From Clostridiales bacterium (GTDB taxonomy: Bacteria > Bacillota > Clostridia > Lachnospirales > Lachnospiraceae): a stretch of 11,363 nucleotides of DNA. The notes under the pieces are model-generated. The model made no database searches. It saw only the letters and a list, made by a program, of their open reading frames with translations, and was not told the origin of the DNA. Shown here one piece after another: positions 1 through 6,447 of the stretch (position 1 is the stretch's first letter; every line of letters begins with the position of its first letter). The DNA is taken from positions 1-11,363 of the forward strand of contig JAAZDA010000061.1 in assembly GCA_012512995.1 (NCBI GenBank). Reading direction: 5' to 3'. The position numbers and the translations under genes are program-made.

Positions 1-1023
1 ACAGCATACGACCGCCGGAGCAGTTTTGACAGGAGAAAGCCAAAACCTGCCAAAGAGTACGCAGGCATAAGAATCATCAATATCCCGACAATGAACGACA
101 GAAGACTTAATGCGATCGTTTATTCGATACTGGGTTCTATACGGCTGATTTTCGAAGGCTGTGATGTTGCACATTACCACGCAGAGGGACCGTGCATAAT
201 GCTGTGGCTCCCGAAGCTCTTTGGAATACCTACAGTTGTCACTATACACGGTCTCGACTGGCAGAGAGCAAAGTGGGGTAACTTCGCGTCAAAGATGCTT
301 AAGAAGGGCGAGAAGAGAGCCGCAATTAAGGCCGATGAGATCATCGTCCTGTCGAAGAATCTTCAGCAGTATTTCCTGGACACTTATGGACGTGAGACGA
401 TTTATATACCTAACGGCATCGATCGCCCGGAGAGAGTTCCTGTGGATGAGATAATGAGCGCGTTCGGGCTTGAAAAGGATGGTTATATTCTCTTCCTTGC
501 GCGTCTTGTTCCGGAAAAGGGAATTCACTATCTGATTAATGCTTTCAAGGGAATCAGGACAGATAAAAAGCTGGTTATCGCCGGCGGGCAGGGCAGCGCC
601 GAGGACTACGTTAAGGAAATCACAGAGCTGTCAAAGGATGATCCGAGGATAATCTTCACGAATTTTGTTCATGACAGGCTTCTCGAGGAGCTTTATTCCA
701 ATTGTTACATGTTTGTTCTTCCGAGTGATGTGGAGGGCATGGCTCTGAGCCTTCTTGAAGCTATGAGCTATGGAACCTGCTGTGTTATCAGTGATATCCC
801 GGAGAACGTGGAAGTTACCGGAGATCACGCGGTCACCTTCCCCAAAGGCAATACCGAAGCTCTACGGGATACAGTGACTGAATTGGTCAATAGCCCGGAC
901 AAAGTGCGTGATTACGCGTCAAAGTCGCAGGATTATGTGTGCGGGAGATTTAACTGGGACGATGTTACGGCAAGGACACGGGAGATATATCTGAAGGCTA
1001 TTGATAAGCATAAAAAGAAATAA
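1..1023 (+). CDS. Glycosyltransferase family 4 (GT-B fold), 5' end outside the window
   Basis: This protein probably transfers a sugar from a nucleotide-sugar donor during synthesis of a cell-surface polysaccharide, on the cytoplasmic side. The frame is open from base 1, so the ATG at 91 is internal and the N-terminal donor-side Rossmann residues are missing. What is visible is the acceptor-domain stretch VVTIHGLDWQRAKWG (about 235-279), typical of GT4 enzymes with a DUF1972-like N-terminus, then the interdomain IPNGID. The C-terminal GT-B domain starts at ARLVPEKGIHYL and carries the retaining GT4 signature EX7E, with Glu codons at 733-735 and 757-759. The C-terminus is Lys-rich. A radical SAM gene follows within 75 bases and a nucleotide-sugar pyrophosphorylase lies further down, which fits a glycan locus. 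Donor and acceptor cannot be told from sequence; a rhamnosyl- or glucosyltransferase is possible. Confidence 0.92.
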   Translation, partial: TAYDRRSSFDRRKPKPAKEYAGIRIINIPTMNDRRLNAIVYSILGSIRLIFEGCDVAHYHAEGPCIMLWLPKLFGIPTVVTIHGLDWQRAKWGNFASKMLKKGEKRAAIKADEIIVLSKNLQQYFLDTYGRETIYIPNGIDRPERVPVDEIMSAFGLEKDGYILFLARLVPEKGIHYLINAFKGIRTDKKLVIAGGQGSAEDYVKEITELSKDDPRIIFTNFVHDRLLEELYSNCYMFVLPSDVEGMALSLLEAMSYGTCCVISDIPENVEVTGDHAVTFPKGNTEALRDTVTELVNSPDKVRDYASKSQDYVCGRFNWDDVTARTREIYLKAIDKHKKK

Positions 1024-1082
1024 TTCCAGTTATGCATAGACCGTTTAGAAAGCAAATGGTCAGCTTTCATTGCAAGGTCTGC

Positions 1083-1088
1083 GAGGAG
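1083..1088 (+). promoter_or_regulatory. Ribosome binding site that sets the radical SAM gene start
   Basis: GAGGAG lies 9 bases before the ATG at 1098. The earlier in-frame ATGs at 1032 and 1056 have no purine-rich site before them. This favours 1098 as the true start. Confidence 0.65.
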
Positions 1089-1097
1089 AATTATCAG

Positions 1098-2114
1098 ATG
1101 GCAAAACGCACATTATACGGAACAGTAATAGTCACATACAGATGTAATGCACATTGCAATATGTGTAATGTCTACAAGTACCCCACAGATCCTGCGGGGG
1201 AGATACCTCTTGACGTGATAAGAAAACTTCCCGAGATGGAATTCACAAACATCACGGGAGGGGAGCCTTTTCTCAGAAAGGATATCGAGGACATAGTCGA
1301 GATACTTTCGCACAAGTCTAACCGTATCGTCATTTCCACTAACGGTTATTTTACAGACAGAATAGTTGCGCTCTGCAAAAAATATCCAAAGGTCGGTATC
1401 CGCATCAGTATAGAAGGACTTCAGAAGACAAACGATGCTATCCGCGGAATACCTGACGGCTTTGAACATGGGTATGGCACACTTAAAAAACTTGTTGAGA
1501 TGGGACATCCGGACGTGGGTTTTGGCATGACAGTGCAGGATCTGAACTGTGAGGATCTCGTGCCCTTATATAAGATTTCCGATGAGATGGGGATGGAATT
1601 TGCAACAGCGACTCTTCACAATTCATTCTATTTCCATAAGTCTGACAATAAGATAGATGATCGTCGTCATGTTGCGGAGAACTTTGCAAAACTCAATAAT
1701 GAACTGCTGAAGAGCAAGTCTCCCAAGAAATGGTTCAGAGCGTATTTCAATCATGGCCTCATCAATTACATATACGGAAACAAGAGATTGCTCCCCTGCG
1801 ACATGAGCCGCAATGCATTCTTTATCGATCCTTTCTGCGACGGAGTGCCATGCAATGGAACATGCGAGAAACTTGTGATGGGTAACCTCAGAGAGCAGAG
1901 CTGGGATGAATTGTGGCATTCTGACAAGGCCGAGGCGGTCAGGAATAAGGTCCGCCACTGCGATCGCAATTGCTGGATGATCGGCAGCGCGTCGCCGGCT
2001 ATGCACAAGTACATCTGGGTGCCGGCCTGGTGGGTGATCAGACACAAAATATTCATGGGCGGCAAATATGATCTTGGTGAAAACAAGTTCATCGAAGATA
2101 CAGGCAAAAATTAA
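1098..2114 (+). CDS. Radical SAM protein with SPASM-like C-terminal cysteines
   Basis: This is a radical S-adenosylmethionine enzyme, expected to reduce SAM at a [4Fe-4S] cluster and start radical chemistry on an unknown substrate. Numbering from the 1098 start (338 aa), the cluster motif CX3CX2C is C16, C20 and C23 (CNAHCNMC), and the SAM-binding motif TGGEP is at 53-57. The C-terminal part has six cysteines (C234, C247, C252, C256, C288, C292) with the GNLREQSWDELW stretch typical of SPASM/twitch domains, which bind auxiliary Fe-S clusters. The last 40 residues contain WVPAWWVIRHKIF, a hydrophobic and basic stretch that may touch the membrane. An in-frame ATG at 1032 would add 22 residues including a CKVC, but it lacks a ribosome site. 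No short precursor-peptide gene is next to it; it sits between a glycosyltransferase and trpS, so a sugar or lipid-linked glycan substrate is more likely than a peptide. That is inference. Confidence 0.9.
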   Translation: MAKRTLYGTVIVTYRCNAHCNMCNVYKYPTDPAGEIPLDVIRKLPEMEFTNITGGEPFLRKDIEDIVEILSHKSNRIVISTNGYFTDRIVALCKKYPKVGIRISIEGLQKTNDAIRGIPDGFEHGYGTLKKLVEMGHPDVGFGMTVQDLNCEDLVPLYKISDEMGMEFATATLHNSFYFHKSDNKIDDRRHVAENFAKLNNELLKSKSPKKWFRAYFNHGLINYIYGNKRLLPCDMSRNAFFIDPFCDGVPCNGTCEKLVMGNLREQSWDELWHSDKAEAVRNKVRHCDRNCWMIGSASPAMHKYIWVPAWWVIRHKIFMGGKYDLGENKFIEDTGKN

Positions 2115-2118
2115 AATT

Positions 2119-2124
2119 AAGGAG
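2119..2124 (+). promoter_or_regulatory. trpS ribosome binding site
   Basis: AAGGAG lies 10 bases before the ATG at 2135, in a 20-base gap after the radical SAM gene. There is no room for a T-box leader, so trpS is not controlled by its own tRNA-sensing leader here. Confidence 0.7.
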
Positions 2125-2134
2125 TTTAGTATAA

Positions 2135-3229
2135 ATGAGCAAAATAATACTTACAGGTGACAGGCCGACCGGAAGGCTTCATATCGGGCATTATGTCGGG
2201 TCTTTGAGGAGACGTGTAGAGCTTCAGAATTCGGGGGATTTTGACGAAATCTATATCATGGTCGCTGATGCACAGGCGCTCACCGATAATTTCGACAATC
2301 CGGAAAAGGTCAGAGAGAACATAATGGAGGTCGCTCTCGACTATCTCTCAGCAGGCATAGATCCGGACAAAACAAGTATTCTCATTCAGTCTCAGATACC
2401 GGAACTCACTGAGCTTACTTTCTACTATGAGGATCTTGTAACAGTGGCGAGACTTCAGCGCAATCCGACAGTAAAGACGGAGCTTGGCATGCGCGGGTTC
2501 GGTGACAGTATTCCGGTGGGATTCTTCACATATCCCATAAGCCAGGCCGCTGACATAACAGCTTTCAAAGCCACGACAGTACCTGCCGGCGAAGACCAGG
2601 AACCTATGGTCGAGCAGACAAGAGAGATAGTGAGAAAGTTCAATTCTGTCTATAACTGTGATGTCCTTGTGGAACCTTCAATTCTTCTGCCGCAGAATCA
2701 GGCGAGCATGCGCCTTCCCGGAACTGATGGCAAGGAGAAGATGAGTAAGTCGCTCGGTAACTGCATATATCTGTCAGACCCGGCAGGTGACGTTAAGAAG
2801 AAAGTCATGAGCATGTATACTGATCCTGATCATCTCCGCGTAGAGGATCCGGGAAAGCTCGAGGGTAATACAGTTTTCACATATCTTGACGCGTTCTGTA
2901 AGGATGAATATTTTGCTGAATATGCTCCTGATTATGCGAACCTTGATGAGATGAAGGCACATTATAAGAAGGGCGGACTTGGTGATGTAAAAGTCAAGAA
3001 GTTTCTTAATAATGTTCTTCAGGAAACCCTTGAGCCGATACGCACGCGCCGCGCGGAATTTGAGAAGGATATTCCTTACGTTTACGATGTGCTTAAGAAG
3101 GGAACAGAGAAAGCGGAGGCAAAAGCTGCCGCTACTTTGTCAGAAGTAAAGAAAGCCATGAGAATCGATTATTTTGAAGATCAGGAATGGCTCGATTCAC
3201 AGATCAGGAAATTCGAAACCAGGCAGTAA
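2135..3229 (+). CDS. trpS: Tryptophanyl-tRNA synthetase
   Basis: This class I aminoacyl-tRNA synthetase charges tRNA-Trp with tryptophan using ATP in the cytoplasm. The N-terminus TGDRPTGRLHIGHYVGSL has the HIGH motif at 16-19, and KMSKS is at 202-206. Between them lie the TrpS-type stretches VADAQALTDN, FFTYPISQAADI and VPAGEDQEPMVEQTREI. At 364 residues it is slightly longer than the usual 330 or so; the extra length is a charged C-terminal helical tail (RTRRAEFEKD to the end). The start follows a good ribosome site. It is transcribed with glycan-type genes, an unusual but not meaningful context for a housekeeping synthetase. No internal stop or missing motif is seen. Confidence 0.97.
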   Translation: MSKIILTGDRPTGRLHIGHYVGSLRRRVELQNSGDFDEIYIMVADAQALTDNFDNPEKVRENIMEVALDYLSAGIDPDKTSILIQSQIPELTELTFYYEDLVTVARLQRNPTVKTELGMRGFGDSIPVGFFTYPISQAADITAFKATTVPAGEDQEPMVEQTREIVRKFNSVYNCDVLVEPSILLPQNQASMRLPGTDGKEKMSKSLGNCIYLSDPAGDVKKKVMSMYTDPDHLRVEDPGKLEGNTVFTYLDAFCKDEYFAEYAPDYANLDEMKAHYKKGGLGDVKVKKFLNNVLQETLEPIRTRRAEFEKDIPYVYDVLKKGTEKAEAKAAATLSEVKKAMRIDYFEDQEWLDSQIRKFETRQ

Positions 3230-3284
3230 GTAATAAGTCAATATTTCAAATACACGTACAAATGAAAGGAATGGTTCAGATATC

Positions 3285-4514
3285 ATGATGACTTATGAAG
3301 AAGCGAAGGCAAAACTTGAGAAATACTCCCAGACACATGTTTTGAAGTATTACGATGAACTGAATGATGAGGACAAAAATGCACTTCTCGAGCAGATAGA
3401 AGCGACTGATTTCGGTGCGCTCCACTATGTAGAGGACAGAGATGAGATGCCGGGACGCGGCAGGATAACCCCGCTCGGAGCAATGGAGCTTCCTGAGATC
3501 GAAGATAACAGAGAGGCATTCACAAAGACCGGAATCGAAGCACTCAGCCAGGGCAAGGTCGGCGCTGTGCTGCTGGCCGGCGGTATGGGCACGAGGCTTG
3601 GATCGAGTGACCCGAAATGCATGTATGACATAGGAATCACAAAACATGTGTATATCATGCAGAGGCTCATAGAGAATCTTCAGGATGTGGTGAAGCAGTG
3701 CGGGAGACCTGTTCCGCTCTTTATCATGACGAGCGAGAAGAACGATAAGAAAACAAGAGAATTCATGAATGAGCATGATTTCTTCGGATATGACAGGAAC
3801 AGCGTATGGTTCTTCCGTCAGGAGATGGCGCCTGCTACTGATTACAATGGCAAGGTCTACATGGAATCAAAGTGCAGAATCGCGACATCACCGAACGGAA
3901 ACGGTGGCTGGTATGTTTCGATGCAGCGCTCTGGCATTCTTGATATAGTACATAAACTCGGGATCGAGTGGCTCAATACATTTGCTGTAGATAATGTTCT
4001 GCAGAGGATCACGGATCCCTGTTTTGTCGGTGCTACTATCATGAGAGGTGCAGCAGCCGGCGCTAAGGTAGTCCGGAAGGTGACCCCGGATGAAAAGGTC
4101 GGAGCAATGTGTCTTGAGGATGGAAGACCTTCGATAGTTGAATACTATGATATGACTCCCGAGCTCATGGCTGCCAAAAATGATAAGGGCCAGCCCGCAT
4201 ACAATTTCGGGGTCATTCTCAACTATCTGTTCCGCGAGAAGGATCTTGCAAGAATAGTCGGGGAGAAACTTCCGCTCCACATTGTCGAGAAGAAGATCCC
4301 CTGTATTGATGAGAACGGAGAACCCGTTAGTCCGACTGAGCCTAACGGATACAAGTTCGAGCAGCTTGTGCTTGACATGATACATGAGCTTGACACCTGT
4401 CTTCCTTACGAAGTAGTCCGTGAGCATGAGTTCGCTCCGATCAAGAATAAGACCGGGATTGATTCTGTTGAATCAGCGAGAAAACTCTGCGAGATGGACG
4501 GAATCACACTTTGA
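3285..4514 (+). CDS. UDPGP-family nucleotide-sugar pyrophosphorylase (UAP1/AGX1-like)
   Basis: This enzyme should join UTP to a sugar 1-phosphate, giving a UDP-sugar and pyrophosphate in the cytoplasm. The nucleotide-binding loop LAGGMGTRLGSSDPK is at 97-111. Further features match the eukaryotic UDP-N-acetylhexosamine pyrophosphorylases (UAP1/AGX1): SPNGNGG at 202-208, VDN at 235-237 within a FAVDNVLQRITDP stretch, IVEYYDM, VEKKIPCIDENG, PNGYK from 353, and YEVVREHEFAPIKN near the end. GlcNAc-1-P or GalNAc-1-P is therefore a likely substrate, but glucose-1-P enzymes share the fold. At 409 residues it lacks the C-terminal extension of the roughly 500-residue eukaryotic enzymes. Two ATGs stand side by side (3285, 3288) with AAAGGA 14 bases upstream of the first, a rather long spacing. 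A 55-base gap separates it from trpS. It probably feeds the glycan-building genes of this operon. Confidence 0.9.
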   Translation: MMTYEEAKAKLEKYSQTHVLKYYDELNDEDKNALLEQIEATDFGALHYVEDRDEMPGRGRITPLGAMELPEIEDNREAFTKTGIEALSQGKVGAVLLAGGMGTRLGSSDPKCMYDIGITKHVYIMQRLIENLQDVVKQCGRPVPLFIMTSEKNDKKTREFMNEHDFFGYDRNSVWFFRQEMAPATDYNGKVYMESKCRIATSPNGNGGWYVSMQRSGILDIVHKLGIEWLNTFAVDNVLQRITDPCFVGATIMRGAAAGAKVVRKVTPDEKVGAMCLEDGRPSIVEYYDMTPELMAAKNDKGQPAYNFGVILNYLFREKDLARIVGEKLPLHIVEKKIPCIDENGEPVSPTEPNGYKFEQLVLDMIHELDTCLPYEVVREHEFAPIKNKTGIDSVESARKLCEMDGITL

Positions 4515-4551
4515 AGTGGTTCGCATACCATCGTAAGGTACACGATGGTAC

Positions 4552-4556
4552 GGAGG
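4552..4556 (+). promoter_or_regulatory. Ribosome binding site of the small membrane protein
   Basis: GGAGG lies 11 bases before the ATG at 4568. The alternative starts, TTG 4511 and ATG 4559, have no site or only a 2-base spacer. Confidence 0.55.
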
Positions 4557-4567
4557 CTATGGTAGCT

Positions 4568-4996
4568 ATGGACAACAATGATGATATCAGGGATGAAAGA
4601 TTTGCTGACAACGGTGGTGCTGAGACAGCGGCCGGAGCGGGCAGCAAAGAAGGGGTGAGTGACAAGGAGAACAGCAGACTCAACCTTCATATTTCGCCTG
4701 ACCAGCCGGGAAGACTTCAACAGGCCTTTGCCGGAATGATGATTGCGGATATGGTGCTGCTCATCGCACAGAGCGTGTTTTGTGTGGGAGGCATTATTCC
4801 AATTCTCGCATTCTGGATAGCAGCCTGTCTGGTGATGGGCGTGTCCATTGCAGGAATTATCCTTGCTGCCTGTGAGCAGCTGGGAGGCGTGAATTGTTTT
4901 CTCGCGGCGCTGATCCTGCAGCTTGTTGCCTGTGGTCTTATTCTCGTTCAGATGATACTGGGAGTAGCTGCTGTAGCGTTCCTTATGAGAACGTAG
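4568..4996 (+). CDS. Small multi-pass membrane protein of unknown function
   Basis: I do not recognise this 142-residue protein. Residues 1-50 are hydrophilic and acidic, low in complexity (NGGAETAAGAGSKEG) and probably cytoplasmic. Residues 52-140 are almost wholly hydrophobic and make three or four membrane helices (about 52-73, 75-101 and one long or two short helices in 108-140), with cysteines within or near them. No enzyme motif is visible. The frame is open back to a TTG at 4511 that overlaps the stop of the pyrophosphorylase gene, which would add 19 residues; ATG 4568 is preferred because GGAGG precedes it at a normal distance. It lies 18 bases before the first hypB-like gene, so co-expression is likely. 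A link to metal transport is possible but nothing in the sequence proves it; it does not look like CbiM/NikM or HupE. Confidence 0.75.
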   Translation: MDNNDDIRDERFADNGGAETAAGAGSKEGVSDKENSRLNLHISPDQPGRLQQAFAGMMIADMVLLIAQSVFCVGGIIPILAFWIAACLVMGVSIAGIILAACEQLGGVNCFLAALILQLVACGLILVQMILGVAAVAFLMRT

Positions 4997-5014
4997 TTTT
5001 GGGAGATTAGTATA

Positions 5015-5713
5015 ATGTCAGACAGGAAATTTGAGATTCTTGAAACAAAGGAAAGAGTCATTGCCGATAATGACGTGGCGGCGATTGAGGTCAGGCACAT
5101 GCTGAAAGATAAGGGCGTCTTCATGGTTAACCTGATGTCATCTCCCGGTGCCGGCAAAACAACTACTCTTCTTCGGACTATAGCTGCCCTTAAGGATAAG
5201 TACCGCATAGGCGTCATGGAGGCGGATGTCGACAGCGATGTTGATGCCGCAGCAGTGTCTGCTACAGGAACCAGGGTAATACAGCTTCATACTGGCGGCA
5301 GCTGCCATATGGATGCCGACATGACAAAACGCGGTCTTGAAGGCATGGACATCGATGACCTTGACCTGATCTTTCTGGAGAACGTAGGAAATCTTGTGTG
5401 CCCTGCAGAGTTTGACGTGGGCGCGAATCTGAAGGTAATGATACTCAGCGTCCCTGAGGGCGATGATAAGCCGCTCAAGTACCCGCTGATGTTCAAAGTC
5501 AGCGATTGCCTTCTCATCAATAAGATAGATACAGAGCCGGCGTTTGATTTTAATTTCGCAGTATTGAGATCGCGTGTTCTTGATCTGAATCCTGATATGA
5601 ATATCATCAGGATGAGCTCACTCACAGGCGATGGCTTCGACGAGTGGACAGAGTATCTTGTACGGATGATAGAACGGCAGATCCGTAATGGTGGAAATAA
5701 TGAAGATCATTGA
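5015..5713 (+). CDS. hypB: HypB-like nickel-chaperone GTPase, first copy
   Basis: HypB is a SIMIBI-class GTPase that helps insert nickel into [NiFe]-hydrogenase (and in some bacteria urease) with HypA. This 232-residue protein has the P-loop SSPGAGKTT at 42-50, acidic EADVDSDVD at 69-77, the G4 motif NKID at 169-172, and the family stretch FLENVGNLVCPAEFD. The metal-site residues of the G domain are present: C97-H98 in GGSCHMDADM and C129. The N-terminus has neither a His-rich stretch nor the high-affinity CXXGCXXX nickel motif of E. coli HypB, so it has only the dimer-interface site. GGGAGA sits 8 bases before the ATG. Its last codons overlap the start of a second hypB-like gene. No hypA, hypC-F or hydrogenase gene is in the window, so the client enzyme is unknown. 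Confidence 0.92.
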   Translation: MSDRKFEILETKERVIADNDVAAIEVRHMLKDKGVFMVNLMSSPGAGKTTTLLRTIAALKDKYRIGVMEADVDSDVDAAAVSATGTRVIQLHTGGSCHMDADMTKRGLEGMDIDDLDLIFLENVGNLVCPAEFDVGANLKVMILSVPEGDDKPLKYPLMFKVSDCLLINKIDTEPAFDFNFAVLRSRVLDLNPDMNIIRMSSLTGDGFDEWTEYLVRMIERQIRNGGNNEDH

Positions 5714-6350
5714 ACTTAATAAATCAATTACTGAATCAAATGACAGAGACGCCGATGACCTCAGGTCAAAACTAAAGAGTGAGGGCGTTACCCTCATCAA
5801 TCTTATGTCGTCACCAGGATCAGGCAAAACTACACTTCTCCGGCGCACAGTGAAGGACATGGATGATGTGAAGATCGGCGTGATAGAGGCTGATATAGCT
5901 TCTGATGTTGATGCCGTGAGAATGGAAGAAAGCGGGGCAGTGGCTGTTCAGGCTCATACCGACGGAATGTGTCACATGGACGCCGGTATGACGGCACGCT
6001 CGCTGGGAGCACTTGGCACAGATGGACTGAAACTTGTTTTTCTGGAGAATGTGGGAAACCTTATCTGCCCGGCGGAGTTCGACACCGGAGCGGCAAAGAA
6101 CGTGATGATACTGAGCATACCTGAGGGAGATGACAAACCTCTCAAGTATCCGCTCATGTTCGAGAAGAGCGATGTCCTGCTGATCACAAAGATCGACACA
6201 GCTCAGTATTTCACATTTGATATTGAGACGTGCAGGGAAAGGGCACTGAAGCTCAATCCTGATATCAAAGTCTTCCCTGTATCGGCCAGAACCGGTGAGG
6301 GAATGGCTTCCTGGGAAAAATGGCTCAGGGGAATTGTCGGAGATTTATAA
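5700..6350 (+). CDS. hypB: HypB-like nickel-chaperone GTPase, second copy
   Basis: This is a paralogue of the preceding gene and very likely arose by tandem duplication. The two proteins align end to end with no large gap and share long near-identical stretches (LMSSPGxGKTT, FLENVGNLxCPAEFD, PEGDDKPLKYPLMF). It has the P-loop at 37-45, C91-H92 and C123 as metal ligands, and no N-terminal His or Cys nickel motif. The G4 motif reads TKID (163-166) where the first copy has NKID; loss of Asn may weaken guanine specificity or be tolerated. ATG 5700 is preferred because GGTGGA precedes it closely and its N-terminus lines up with the first copy; ATG 5688 would add MVEI. The 14-base overlap with the first copy implies coupled translation, which suits a hetero-dimer. 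It is the last gene before the terminator. Confidence 0.9.
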   Translation: MKIIELNKSITESNDRDADDLRSKLKSEGVTLINLMSSPGSGKTTLLRRTVKDMDDVKIGVIEADIASDVDAVRMEESGAVAVQAHTDGMCHMDAGMTARSLGALGTDGLKLVFLENVGNLICPAEFDTGAAKNVMILSIPEGDDKPLKYPLMFEKSDVLLITKIDTAQYFTFDIETCRERALKLNPDIKVFPVSARTGEGMASWEKWLRGIVGDL

Positions 6351-6386
6351 ATTCTTCTGACCTGTTCCATAAACGCAGACTAATAC

Positions 6387-6416
6387 AAAAACAGCCGCTT
6401 CAAAGCGGCTGTTTTT
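6387..6416. terminator. Bidirectional intrinsic terminator between convergent genes
   Basis: A perfect hairpin has arms 6387-6399 and 6404-6416, a TCAA loop, a GC-rich core (ACAGCCGCT) and flanking A and T tracts. Because the A tract precedes and the T tract follows, it can stop transcription from both sides: the hypB run on + and the DUF362 gene on -. Confidence 0.92.
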
Positions 6417-6447
6417 CTGCGGTAATTTACTTTTCGCGGTGATGTTA

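Noticed and set aside
1024..1097. Longer N-terminus for the radical SAM protein starting at ATG 1032
   Set aside because: No ribosome binding site stands before 1032, while GAGGAG precedes 1098 at 9 bases, and known relatives begin close to the strand before the CX3CX2C motif. Not excluded entirely, because the extra CKVC could be real.
2115..2134. T-box riboswitch upstream of trpS
   Set aside because: The gap to the preceding gene is only 20 bases, with no specifier hairpin or terminator.
3276..3776. 166-codon - strand frame over the pyrophosphorylase gene
   Set aside because: The + strand carries every family motif of the pyrophosphorylase here, so the - strand frame is a shadow.
5456..6170. 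Direct DNA repeats between the two hypB copies as a recombination element
   Set aside because: The similarity is in coding sequence and reflects protein homology with many synonymous differences; it is an old paralogy, not a recent repeat.
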